Positions 1-10,999 of a stretch of 64,000 nt of DNA are shown here, one piece after another (positions within the stretch are counted from its first letter, which is position 1; each line of letters opens with the position of its first letter). Where the stretch lies: assembly GCA_016808115.1 (NCBI GenBank), contig JAEQBH010000028.1, positions 558,001-622,000 of the forward strand. The letters are read 5' to 3'. The notes below the pieces were generated by a model. It was not told where the DNA came from and ran no database searches. It saw only the letters and a list, made by a program, of their open reading frames with translations. The stretch comes from Tetrastigma voinierianum (taxonomy: Eukaryota > Streptophyta > Magnoliopsida > Vitales > Vitaceae). A program made the position numbers and the translations under genes.

Positions 1-184
1 ATGTGTTTGAACATTTGTTTTGAGCGCTTGATCTTCACGATTGTCGCTCAAATCTGCATAAGAAGATCGAGTATGTTTATGAAGCCGTGAAGGAGCTCTA
101 GTTTGGCATGTTTCTATTTAACGAGAGAATGTTGCTGCAGAAAATTAATGTGTTATAATGTTTAATATACCGTCAATGATTGAC

Positions 185-790
185 TCAATTATGTCAAAAC
201 ATGTTTAGGAAGTTAGAAAAATTTAGGTATTTACTGTCATGATACTGAGATTTGGTGTATTGACTTTCAGGAAATATATTACTTGTGTTTTATGGATGAC
301 AAGTCCTGACATTTGTCCGATAGTGTGAATTGTTCTTTTCTTGCTTGGCTTCTAAGTGAAGTTTAGGTTTGATTTCATATGGGTTGGTATAAAGAAACCA
401 TATATGGTGGAACTATAATTGGAGCTCAAGTGCTCCTATCCAAGAAAATTGCTGAAATTTTAATTGATTCTACGTAAAAAATTACATTATTGACTTGGTC
501 ATGCCAAAACATGTTTATGGTTGTAAACTTTAGGGTATTTAGTGGTCATGGTATACGAGCCAGGTATGACATCTTTGCCTTTACTCATGTTTTATGAATG
601 ACAAGGACTCCATTTGTCCGATAGTGTGGAATCGTTTCTTCGCTTGGGCTCGTGGAAGTGTACATTTGATTCTCGCATCTATTGGTGTAAAGCAACTAAA
701 TGGTGGAACTATAATTGGAGCTCATGGTTTCTATCCAAGAAAATTAAGTGAAATCTTAGTTAACATTATACAAAAATCTGAACAACCAGA
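185..790 (+). repeat. Diverged tandem duplication, unit about 300 bp
   Basis: Two copies lie head to tail. The first runs from about 185 to 480 and the second from about 495 to 790. Shared landmarks include 'CAAAACATGTTTA' (194 and 504), 'TTTTATG-ATGACAAG' (about 289 and 591), 'TTTGTCCGATAGTGTG' (about 313 and 610) and 'TGGTGGAACTATAATTGGAGCTCA' in both. The offset between landmarks is 302-310 bp. The second copy keeps an open frame and the first is interrupted by stops. The origin is not recognised. Confidence 0.7.
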
Positions 791-803
791 AGAAGGGAGA
801 TAG
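594..803 (+). pseudogene. Unrecognised short coding-like segment
   Basis: An open frame of 69 codons occupies the second tandem copy. The part encoding GGTIIGA and a following (R/K)K-(L/I)-(S/A)-EIL pattern is also present, with synonymous-looking and conservative changes, in the first copy at about 405-470. This suggests the unit once coded for protein. There is no signal peptide, no membrane segment and no motif I can assign to a family. The start and end of any real gene are not visible. It could be an exon of a decayed gene or chance conservation between two recent copies. I do not propose a function. Confidence 0.25.
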
Positions 804-3140
804 AGAACTAAGAAAAGAGCAACCATAAGACGTAGCAAAAGGAGGATTTTGGGAGGCAGGAACATCAAACAAAACTTTGCAATAGATTTCATTTCACCAA
901 ATCACCCGTCGGCCGCAGCTGCCGCTACCTTTTTCACATTTAATATGCCTAAATCAATCATGTTCTGTTGTATGGTAGGATTAATCTTATAAACCGCTTA
1001 ACTACATTCCAAGTTGGATTTTTTAACTGGCCTAACGCACGCTGAGACTTTGTTTCTGACATGTTTACAAAAGATTGAAGAACGTAATCTAAAAACCTTA
1101 AAATAACTAATTTAAAACTCGATTTCTTCTTTTCAAAACGCATCATGGAGAAGTAGAATAGATTGATCAAGGCTACCATGATAACCGTACATTACGCCTT
1201 TGACTCTTATTTTGGGAAGATTATTACTTCGGCTGGTGCTTACTAAATAGGGAAGTAATGCAATATGAGTTTTCACCGTCCACGAAATCGGGCTTCTTCA
1301 CTCGTTGACATTTTGGATAATCCCCATGGTGTTGCACTTCACTGACAGAGAACTTAGTTGTTTCTAATAACATCATGTTTGAAAATCAGTAATGTGAGAG
1401 AGCATTTTTCCTTAAATTGCTTTTGTGCTGCAGAATGTTGGTTCATTAGGTGGTCCTAAGTTTGAAAAAGTATTTTTTTTTATTGTGCTTTAAAATGGAA
1501 ATAAGAATATTTGAGGTGTTCGGAAGTTTCCCCTATGTGTAGTTTTGGTGTTTTATGATAGGAAAGGGATACGTGAACCTTTAAGGGATTGGAGATGATT
1601 TCACGAAGTAAAAAAATTTGTTGTGTGAGTCCTTTTGTGTAGGGCATGTGTAGTAAATTTGGGGTTAAAACACCTTTTAAATTCTTTTAGATTTTCCTAT
1701 TGTAATTATTTCGACGTCAACCGCCCTCGCATGATCGAATTTGTCCTTTCTTCTTTTCACATGTGTGCTATAAAGCATTAAAAGAAATAATAATTTCGAT
1801 AACATTAAATGGTTGTAGTCACATGTTAGCAGGGCATTCCTATATCTTTGTTGCATATATATCAGAAAGAAAGGTAAAATATGTACAATGATGGTGAAAA
1901 GGAAAGAGCAACTGTGTCCTAATTTCATATATGGCATAAGGAGGAAAAGGAGCGAGGAGGTGTATTGACTTTGGTGAAATTCTATTACTCAGGTTTTTTC
2001 TTTCCCGATTGATGGACCATTGTGCACTTTCCATGTTCTCCCTTTCCTCTTTTGCATACTTTAACCTAATCCGATAATAAATAGATAGATAGATCCCCTC
2101 AGATGTAGGGGAATAATCGAAAGCAACCCGCATACTCCCTCAGAAACTATGGGGTAACCTCGGTTCTCCTCTTTGCCTTTATAATATTTGCTCAGCTTTT
2201 TAATTATAAAAAAATGAAATTATATCCATATACCCAAACACAAATAGTTAAGGACAAAAGCTTTCTTGAAAGGTAAACAATATCGTAATTTCACCGAGCA
2301 TTTTAAATGACCGAATCAGCTTCTTTAATCCTCCATCGAGCTTTGTAAATGGTCAACATATGCTTAATCTTTTCTAAAACAGAAAACAAGAAGAATCTAT
2401 CAAGATATAAATGAGAAATACAATGAAACATATTCTATTTATAAGGTAGGTAAATTGTTTTCACAAGATTTTTCACAAAAAACTTCATTATATGGCACTT
2501 ACCAAGGAAAAAGCAAGAAGAAAACAACCAACCAAGCACAAACTAAAATCCAAGCCATGATAAAAATGTGAAACCATCGAACGTAATCGACAATAATAAA
2601 TTTAAATAAGAGATCTTACAAGACAGATGCATGAGAGAAGATTCAAGAAATGACATCAGGTTTCTCTGTTTTCTTTACTAGTTCCTTCACCAATTTTCTC
2701 TCGCAAACCAAACTCGAAAAACGACGAACACCTGAATCGAAAGCGAAGAAAACAAGATCACCGAGTGAATTGTAAGCATTATTCGACAAAATCGGATGAT
2801 CCTAACAACCCAATCACCATAAATGAAATAGAAGTCAAGAAGAAATGCCCGCTTTCAAGATTAATTTAGATAAGCTAACAAAGAGATTCAGACAAGAACG
2901 ATTAGATCAGTGGGAGTATTTGCTGCACAGCACCACCGGACAAGCATGAGTTATGCCATTTTTTATATTTTATCGATGTTATTGCTTACAAACTATCGTG
3001 GATCATATTTTTAAGCAATCGTGGAAGGACTATAGTAGAAGTGGTACTTACAATTTGTATACATTATGTTTATGCTATCAGGATCATATTTCAAGATAAG
3101 ATACAACAGTGACTTTATGCTTGTTGATGAACTTATTGGG
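804..3140. other. No gene recognised
   Basis: This is AT-rich sequence with short open frames on both strands. None shows a family motif, codon bias or splice structure that I can support. A short (GATA)n run lies near 2080. The segment 2640-2920 is somewhat more coding-like in base composition, but no frame is convincing. Confidence 0.5.
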
Positions 3141-3149
3141 TCGTTGGTT

Positions 3150-5380
3150 TACTAACCATCATATGTGCAGATGGGTAGAGGTAAAGGAAGAGGAGGAATC
3201 CATGAAGGTAGAGGTAGAGGAAGAGGAGGAAACCATGAAGGTAGAGTTAATAATAATAGTAGATCTTGGACAGAGTCTATTGATGAGATAAATCATGTAC
3301 CGGATACCCAAGACACATGGCTCCCATGATAGTATCGTACAAATTCCTTCGCATAACCATCACCTCCTCCGCCAAAGACAAAAAGTGCACCTTTCAACAA
3401 TTTGAAATTTGCCTGCACGATCCGTCGGTCAATCTATAAATGCTCGAGGCCAACATTGACGGTGCTTCTAGATTTCGACCCTAGAGATGTGATCACCATT
3501 GAGAACAGAGAGTAAGTTTTCAATAACTTAATTTTCTTCTAATAATGCAATGGAAGCGCTGTAATCAGATGAACTAAAAATTTATTAACAAGTTGTTGAA
3601 AAATTAGAAAACTCTCAGAACAAATTTTTTTCCGTCAAATTCTAAACTTAAAAGACTATTTTGGGCCTTGGGGTAGGTTGGATGGACTTTTCTCCATCCT
3701 CTCGCCACCTTTTTTTGTTTCCTTTCCTCTCTTCTTCCACAACATTAACCCTAATCAAGACAAACGCAAATACAGCTTGATCGCATATTGTCGATCAGGT
3801 TATTACTCAGGCCCGTAGTGTTTGAAATGAGCTAATTGCAATTATTTTTATGCAAGAGTGTTCAAATCTTATTAACTTCCATTATAAAATTAATAATTTA
3901 AAAAAATATGTGCAGTCAAGCTTGCTTGATATGTCGTGAAAGCAATGCTCAAGAGGCTTAGATGGAATTGCTCACTGTGCATTTGTAATTAAGTTATCCT
4001 CTCTCGCAGGGTTTCCTATTTGTGCAAATTGGTATTTCTTTCAATGAATAGGTCTTCCATTCCAGTTCCAGCACTGTTGATTTCTGAATTTGATTAGTAT
4101 TATTAACTCTTTTCAATACTGAAACTAACAAGAAAGTAATTTTCATCATAGGTCGTTGTCTTCACGAAAAATGCTCACTACGATCACTAAGACTTTCGAA
4201 AGCAAATACTTCACAAGGATGGGTATATTGAAGAACATTCTCGTAACACTAAAGATTTGTATTTTTTGAGGATTTTCGTGTGCAATATTTCTTTCAAATA
4301 TATTGTTGTAATTTTTAAAATATAAATGAGTTTGTACTAACTATTTGGTTTTTTTTTTTTTTTTTTGCAAATTTATAGAAATATTTTCTAAGTGGGATCA
4401 AAAAATAAGTGGCATAGTCATATTCTTTGGGAGAAACAGCACTTATTAGGATACAAGAGTTTCATTCGACCATTAAGAATGCCAAAATGTAGTCACCCTA
4501 TGTTTCGATGATATTTGGGTGCGCATGGAATGATGAATTCAATAAGCCTGAGTATATAGCAAGAGCGATGCACAAGCTAACCGGCAAGCCGGTGAACCGC
4601 ACTCATACCGAGGATCGATCACACATTCTTCATGCTAAACTCATGGTTAGGTTTTACGATAAGAAAATTTGTTACAATAATATTTTAATTGTGTGATCAT
4701 ATTATATTAACAATTTTTGTTTGAACTCATAGGAACAAAGTTCTAGAAAGAAGTCATCATACTATGAGTTGTTTATCTGCGAATCATACTAAAAGGGTGA
4801 TGGCTCATTCAATGAGAAAGCTACAAGCTTTAATGTTAGCATCTTAATTAATTAAAATTTAATGTTTTATTATATTAATAGTTAATTTTTCTTATTATTA
4901 AATTTATAAATTCTAATGTGATGTGTCATTGAAAGTGCGTGGATGATTTCATCCGACTACGGGAGGAGATGTCCCAACCAGAGGAGGGGTCGTTCGAACC
5001 TCGTCCGATCGATGACAATGAAATATTCTCATAAAAATGTCTGGGATGGGTTAAGAAATCAAGACTATATGGTATTGGCTCAAATATCAACATACCGTGG
5101 CATCGCTTCTTAAGGGCACTTCACTCCGCGACGGTCATAGCCATGAGTTAGAGGATAAATCGCACTTATGCAGTGAAGAAAATGTCGTTACGTGATCGCT
5201 TAAGGATTTGCAAGACCAGCACCAAAAATAAGGGTAGAAAATGAAAAACGCAGAGGAGATACGCGTGAACAATGCGTGAAGAGATGTGTAAACAAATGCA
5301 GGAGATGCAAAGACACATGCAAGAGCAGATGAAATCACAATTGGCCCCTTTTTTTCGTGGTGACAATGATCAGTAGCTAT
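3150..5380 (+). pseudogene. Decayed CACTA (En/Spm-like) transposase gene
   Basis: Pieces of a plant CACTA-type transposase (the Ptta/En/Spm or 'Transposase_24'-like family) appear in order on the + strand. At 3171-3300 there is a start followed by a Gly/Arg-rich stretch (GRGKGRGG, GRGRGRGG), usual at the N-terminus of these proteins. At 4140-4290 and 4385-4640 there is a segment around WNDEFNKPEYIARA with a following basic, His-containing stretch. At 4735-4840 the frame reads ELFICES and then KGDGSFNEKA, resembling the family's 'ELY..TH.KKDGSF.(D/N)' box. At 4930-5040 it reads FIRLREEMSQPEEGSF. At 5270-5375 a Met/Gln-rich coiled coil follows (MREEMCKQMQEMQRHM). AT-rich intron-like gaps separate the pieces. 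Stops and frameshifts occur in most of them. The family assignment rests on motif order and not on an alignment. Confidence 0.55.
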
Positions 5381-5399
5381 ATTTGACACTAATATTACC

Positions 5400-7360
5400 A
5401 CTTCTATATTTAAGAATACTATTGATTTATAATTAATTAATGTAGTTCGAGCGCTTAAGAGACTCCGTCGGGATGCGGGATCTGTCAATGCCTTAATTTC
5501 GATGTTAGCAATGGTGGGAGTACCGCGGGTCGAATCTCTTCCGCTTCGCCACCATTTCCTCGATGAATCTCGTACATTTGTACGTCGATTCCCGATCCTT
5601 CAGATTGTTTAGTAGGCAACTTCTCGCATAAGCCGATGTTCAAATCTCCAGATTACCTTTAGCTAGCTTAGCGCACTCGTGCCTCGTCTCGCACTTCTGC
5701 ACAACCCGTGTGGCACTTCTCAAGCAATGTGGATTTTCATGAAAGCAGCCACAGACAGTTTGGCAACAAGTGGCTCCACCACCAATGCGAACTTATACGA
5801 AGGTATTAAAATTAAATGAAGTCTCGAGCTCATTTCAAGGAAAAAAAGAAAATAAAATCTCGATAAAGTTACCATATTAAGATTTATTTCCATGTTACTT
5901 ACTCTTCCAACTAATTGAATAAAGTAATCTAAAGATGGTAGTCAGCTCTATGGTCAGTCTCGCGGTAGCGAAAGAGGCTGGCGCCCCCACATTTTTCTCT
6001 TAAAAAATGTGCCCTTCTATTCAAAAAGTGTGGAGGCCCACGAGACGCTTCTGATCCTCATAAGAGCCTCACGACGGACTCGCCATGGGTCTCCACTTTG
6101 CTTTCTCTCCGCCTCGAAAGCTTACCACCGCGATTTAGGTATTTCTCCAATTATTTGCCTGCTTGATGCTGGGGTGTGAAAAATTTTGGTCTGATGTTGT
6201 TTCGCTGAGGATTCCTTCCTAATTTTTTCCGGATTTCAGGGTTTTTTACGCTTGAATTGTTGATTCGCGCCCTGATTTGGATTTGTGAATCGCGGTTTTT
6301 CCCGGTTTTCAAATTTGTGATTGATGCTGTTTCTGCAAATGTAGGAAAAGATGTAGATGGGGGAAAACAAACGCAAATCAGGAAATATTATCTGTATTTC
6401 CTTTTTGGTATCGATCAAGTGCTGCTGTTCTTGAGGGTTTTAGTTTTGGTTTTGTCATTATTGCTATTTTTACATATTGATTTCGATGTGAAGTTTCGGA
6501 TCAATTTAGGGTTCATGATGGTTAGCGTGTGATTTCTAATTGATGTTCTCGCGCTTTAATTTTTGCTTCATTCCCGCTTGATTTTTAAGTGCTTGGTCGT
6601 AAAATTTGGTGTGTTTTGGGAAATAAAACAAAAGAAATTAAAATTTTGATTTTGCCTCACATATGTTTCGTCTCGAGGAAGGTCAAGAAAGGGAAGGAAA
6701 ACAATAAAACAAGAAGTAGAGCCAGATACATCTACTTTCACCAATCAAAATACTTTTGGTTCGCCAAGCAAATCGTTTGTCGAATCTTAAGCTTCAAAGT
6801 TTTTGGTTTTCCTCCCATCATATCTCGATTTCAAGAAGAATCGAGTAAAGAATAGTAAAAAAAAAAAAATCTCAACCTTTTGGTTTCATCATGAAAATTA
6901 ATTGAAATGTCTGAGGGCAAACTGGAGGTTTACATTTCACAACCTCTTGGAAGAAGAAGGAATTAGTCAAGCTAACCGAGACCTCTTGGAATTAGTCTGA
7001 GATATGGGCAAACCTACCACTACAACCTAACGCCGAGACGTGGGGCAACCGGCCATATAACCATAGTTTTTAAATAAAATATTGAATTTAACATTTGTTT
7101 ACAGATTATTTCCTCCGCAATTATATTTGCTGTGAATGATCGGGTTTTAAATGAAACAAAGGGGGAAGAAGAGATGGAGAAATTCCAGGATTGATTAACT
7201 GGACACGCTCATTTTTTATTTTCTCGCTTTCTTGAAACCAAATGTAGGATTTGATTCTGCCCGTGAAGGTAAGTTTCTATTTTTCATAATTAATTTTGAA
7301 TATTTTCATGTTTATTTTTCAAATAAATAAGTAGTAAGTGTGATAGACTAGTAATGTGAT
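5400..7360. other. No firm gene; possible 5' leader and intron-like sequence
   Basis: At 5990-6135 a GC-richer, exon-like stretch ends in 'TTTAG|GTATTT', which is a good splice donor. It is followed by T-rich sequence (6140-6590) of the kind found in plant first introns, with 'GCAAATGTAG' as a possible acceptor at about 6343. A second splice-like pair flanks 7250-7268 ('AAATGTAG' ... 'GTAAGT'). No open frame of interest joins these pieces. It could be a captured promoter and leader, or chance. Confidence 0.2.
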
Positions 7361-7364
7361 AGAG

Positions 7365-7660
7365 GCTCAAAGTAGCCTATCAAAACCCTATTCGTGTGTC
7401 GATTGTCAGAGAATGGTTATAGGAGGTTTGGGGTGAGCCTATTGAAACCCTATTTCAGGTAAGCTTGATTGTATGTTTTCCTATAAAAACTTTTATTTTT
7501 TGTTGTTGCATTTTCCTCTAATATATGATTTTTATTGATAAAATGAGTTCTTTATTATTGTTATAGTATTCGTTTTGATATATTTTTAGTGTGTAAGAAG
7601 GGTGGATGTGAGTGCTCGGGGTGAGCCAATCAAAAACCCTCTTTGTGAATTGATCGTTGT
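7365..7660 (+). repeat. Three copies of a short 'GTGAGCC...AAACCCT' motif
   Basis: The segments at about 7385, 7430 and 7620 share the pattern 'GGTGAGCCTAT-AAACCCT(A)TTT' or close variants, each in a small exon-like block. The block ending at 7459 is followed by 'GTAAGC', a splice-donor-like sequence. The origin is unknown. Confidence 0.35.
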
Positions 7661-7739
7661 AGTATGATTTTAGGTTTTAAATATAATAAAACTAAGGTTT
7701 TAGGCTTAATATTAATCTTACAAGTAAAAAAATTTATAC

Positions 7740-8070
7740 ACAATAGGCCCTTTAGGGACGTCGCCTGCACTCCCCGCGCCTACGTGGCCGCCCGGTCGAA
7801 GGCCCGGCCTCGTCTGACTCTCCAAAGACGCCTGCGGCCTAACCATCGGTCCAAGCCCACCTCTGGTAAGGCTTGACAGTCTTCATTCTTTCGGGGGAAG
7901 AGAGGACTGCCTCTAAATGTCCTTCTCCTCTAAGACCATGTGTTTTGTTTGTTTTTTTTGCACTTTTTTTTTTTACATTTTTTATTTTTAGACCGAGTCA
8001 AATGGCTTTTAGGCCCCATGCCTTGGCCTGCCGAAAACCCCTTTCATATTTTTACTCGGGTTGTTGATCG
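7740..8070. other. GC-rich island without recognised gene
   Basis: A GC-rich block at 7745-7870 stands in AT-rich surroundings. Short open frames (7664-7876, 7873-8067) cover it, but neither carries a motif that I know. The abrupt composition change suggests inserted DNA. Confidence 0.3.
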
Positions 8071-8509
8071 TCTGTTATGAACCAGGAGCATGTAATAACG
8101 TGGAAATTTGAATCAATTTGAGGAAGTGTCTCGATAATACGGATTTCACCTTTTAAGTGTTCGGATCTGCACAAATTGACCTCAGGAGAGTCAAGGCTAT
8201 ATTTAGCAAAAGAAAAAGTAAAAAAAACCGAAGGAGAAAAAAGACATCACCATAAGGTCTATTAGGACAAGGCCACAACACTCATAGATGTCTCCTTGAT
8301 CAGAATTATTCTTGATTTAGAACAACACATTATTCTTTGCCATAATTTCTTTGAAAACTCCATTTCTTTATCCATTGACATTATCATGTTTGTCAGCAAA
8401 GTGTTCTTGATTAAATGTTTGTTTTGCATCATTAAATGGACGATTACCTTAGGTGGATTTCTTAGTTAGCAAACGAGGAGTTCGGCTGATGGCATTTTGG
8501 TGTAATTTG

Positions 8510-9168
8510 GTTCAAAAAAATGGGATCAGTTGGTAGGTCAATTGATGTTGCAAGTTTTAAGAATTATGAAGAATTAATTTCAGCAATTGAATGCATGTTT
8601 GGACTTGAGGGTCTGCTCAATGACCAGAAAGGCTCAGGGTGGAAACTGGTGTATGTGGACTACGAGAATGATGTGCTTCTTGTTGAGGATGATCCCTGGA
8701 AGTAAGTTTTGATTTGTTTTGTGTATGCATGCACTGATAGGCGAATACCCCTTACAACATTATGGTAGTACATTTTGAGAACATATTCGATCATCCATTG
8801 AGTTCACGATAAACGAAAAAATATCTACACCTCTAGGATCACTCCTAGCAATCTAGTGGGGGACTATGATAAGTCCATTTTTCTTGCTATATCTTGCTTT
8901 TACTCTTAATGTTTTTTAATATTCATTGTTTTATTTGGAACAACTAGCACCATGGGATTTGATTCTCACGGTTTGACGTGTTTCTAATGCTAAATCAATG
9001 TGTCATTGCCGGGGAGTTTGTAGAGCTGCGTCCGGCTGCGTAGAATTTTGTCACCTTACGAAGTGCAGCGGATGAGTGAAGGGGATGCAGCTTCTCAGCA
9101 GCCTGACGGTTAGCGGGATTAATGATTCTCGAGAAGGTGACCACCACCGGTTGTCATTGAATATTTGA
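8510..9168 (+). pseudogene. ARF5: Fragment of an ARF5/MONOPTEROS-like auxin response factor: C-terminal PB1 domain, two exons
   Basis: Auxin response factors bind promoters of auxin-responsive genes and pair with each other and with Aux/IAA repressors through a C-terminal PB1 domain. Exon 1 (about 8510-8701) encodes VQK, then GSVGRSID and FKNYEEL, AIECMFGLEGLL, GSGWKLVYVDYEND and VLLV-DDPW. These are the basic-Lys and acidic (OPCA) faces of PB1 with the wording typical of ARF5. It ends at a clean donor, TGGAA|GTAAGT. Exon 2 (about 9013-9168) encodes EFVGC, RILSP-EVQRMSE and SGINDS, and ends in TGA at 9166-9168. One extra A before exon 1 and at least three single-base indels in exon 2 break the frame, and the exon 2 acceptor AG is missing (CCGG). 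The usual VGDDPW reads VEDDPW. No DNA-binding or middle-region exons are present nearby. It is a gene fragment, possibly carried by a CACTA element. Confidence 0.88.
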
Positions 9169-10370
9169 TGACAATCCGCACATTTCTTTTGCTCACTTCT
9201 TTGCTAACTCCTTCTTGTTCGATGGTAGAATGGAAACCTTGAAGCCGTCACGAGGCGCTTTGGCCTCATCATAATCTGGGCAAACCCGCAGGGGTGGGTT
9301 TGGGAATTGTCTTACTACTGACCTCAAGCCCGAGGCTCTAGGTGATTGGGTCCCGAATGCAAATGCCTCTACCTTAGGCCTTTTGTTTTGGCTTTTGTAT
9401 TATAAAGTGAATGTAGTGCGTATAGATAATTATAAATGCGGTTCTATGTGAAACTAGAACTAGAAGAGGAACCCTTTTAGTAGATGTAATGCCTATGGAG
9501 GATGACCACCTAAGGCTGTAAGAGATTAGACCAGATGATATTTCTAATTTCTGCCAAAGCAATTAATTCCTTAAAGCATGGATATGATATGAATATGAAT
9601 ATGAATATGATAGTTCTTAAATTAAAGCGGGTTTTTCTGCAATTGTTCATAGAGGGGAAGATGGCAGGCAACGGTCGCATGCTCATTCTTTGACATTCCT
9701 TAATTGGAAGAGACAAGGAAAAGAATAACAATGCAGGAATCTAAAGCCCTAGGAAAGGAAAAGAAACTCAAGTAAGGTATGAATGATCCTGCAGATAAGA
9801 TGCAGAACAAATTTAGTTATTCTTAACAAAATTGATTCCATGACGTGGATAACCCAGGACATTTTTTTGAACATATATTCCTTTGTAATACCGTAATTAC
9901 GGATTCGATCATGATGGCTATCCCGTAAAATAAATTATATTGTCTTTAAACTCAGTTCGCCATCTTTGATCTTTGTCTACCACATCCTCTGCTAAAACCA
10001 GGTGGCGCACCCTCTCCACTACCCTTCATACATGACATACCCGATGTTACAAGTTTCCTTGACCCTATTGGAATATAGAAGAAAGCGACAAACCTCTTCT
10101 TTTCAGGCAAATCATCATTCAGCTCGAAACATGGTATTTGGCATATTGTGTATCTCACTAATCAGGTGAAATTAGTATGGCACAAATGGCGGCAACAATT
10201 ACACAATTCTAAAGACAATGGAATTCTATTATTCTCGCGATGGAAGTGAGCAGGGAAGCTACGAAGACGCAATCAACCAAAATGAAGATCAAATGAAGCC
10301 TACCCCGGACAACAAATGAAACTAAATAAAACTTACAAATATAAATTACTTCATCAATTCAAAATTAATT
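9169..10370. other. No gene recognised
   Basis: Only short open frames are present. One on the minus strand (9952-10158) ends in a Gly/Arg-rich segment (GEGAPPGFSRGCGRQRS), which is mildly suggestive of an RG-type tail, but I cannot place it in a family. Confidence 0.4.
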
Positions 10371-10374
10371 TTCG

Positions 10375-10974
10375 ATTAAAGGCCGAATTTTTCGGTCTCA
10401 AATTCGTCTCGATCGAGCGGAATTGATTGCAGATCCCGATCGAGAGACGGAATTTGGTAGGAAATTTCCGTCTCGATCGAAGATGGAGTGATTCCGTCTC
10501 TGATCGGAGGCGAATTTGAACGAAAAGTCGGTCTTTAATCGAGGAAAGACGGAATCAATTAGTCTCGATGAAACGAATTTGAGACCGAAAATTCCGTCTT
10601 TAATCAGAGACGGATTTGATTAGTCTCTATCAAACGAATCCATCGAGTCTTTGTTTTAGTGAGGAATTTGAGACCGAAATTTCCGTCTCTGATTAGAGAC
10701 GAAATCAATCCGTCTTTGAATAGAGACGGAATTTGAGGCCAGAAATTCCGTCTCTATCAGGCTGTGAAATTGGCCTTAGGAATTATTAATTTAGAGGCGG
10801 AAAATCGGGTCTCTGTCAGTCTGCGATTAGAGACGGAACTAAGTCTCTGTCGGCCAGTTAGAGACGGTCGAAATCCGCCTGGCGTTTTAAGGCTGAAAGT
10901 GATCTGTCAGTCGTAATTGTTCTAGACGGATTAGAGGCAGGAAATATCCGTCTCTAAATGAAGGTTTTGTAGTC
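10375..10974. repeat. Subterminal repeat array and right terminus of a CACTA element
   Basis: The motif GAGACGGAATTT and its reverse complement AAATTCCGTCTC recur many times in direct and inverted order. Examples lie at about 10443, 10467, 10489, 10589, 10608, 10681, 10725, 10746, 10833, 10860 and 10945. Dense copies of a 10-12 bp motif in both orientations are the hallmark of CACTA subterminal regions, where the element's own protein binds. The array ends at 'AAGGTTTTGTAGT' (about 10961-10973), close to the reverse complement of a CACTACAAAA terminus, with the final base or bases changed. Confidence 0.7.
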
Positions 10975-10999
10975 TGAAGTCAGAGACACACCTCACTTT

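Larger units (their letters stand above)
3150..10974 (+). mobile_element. Putative CACTA element enclosing a gene fragment (left end not found)
   Basis: The decayed transposase (3150-5380), the ARF5-like exons (8510-9168) and the subterminal array with a CACTA-like right end (10375-10974) lie in the same orientation over about 7.8 kb. CACTA elements often carry captured host exons, so a single element is a reasonable reading. No matching left terminus or left subterminal array was found upstream of 3150, and no 3-bp target duplication could be defined. The three parts could be independent insertions. Confidence 0.35.

Noticed and set aside
4985..5005. B-box-like CGTTCGAACCTC
   Set aside because: It lies within the CACTA transposase relic and encodes part of its C-terminal region. 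There is no tRNA structure.
9952..10158. Minus-strand frame with a Gly/Arg-rich tail as a possible RNA-binding protein exon
   Set aside because: Only one short segment is suggestive and no domain or neighbouring exon supports it.
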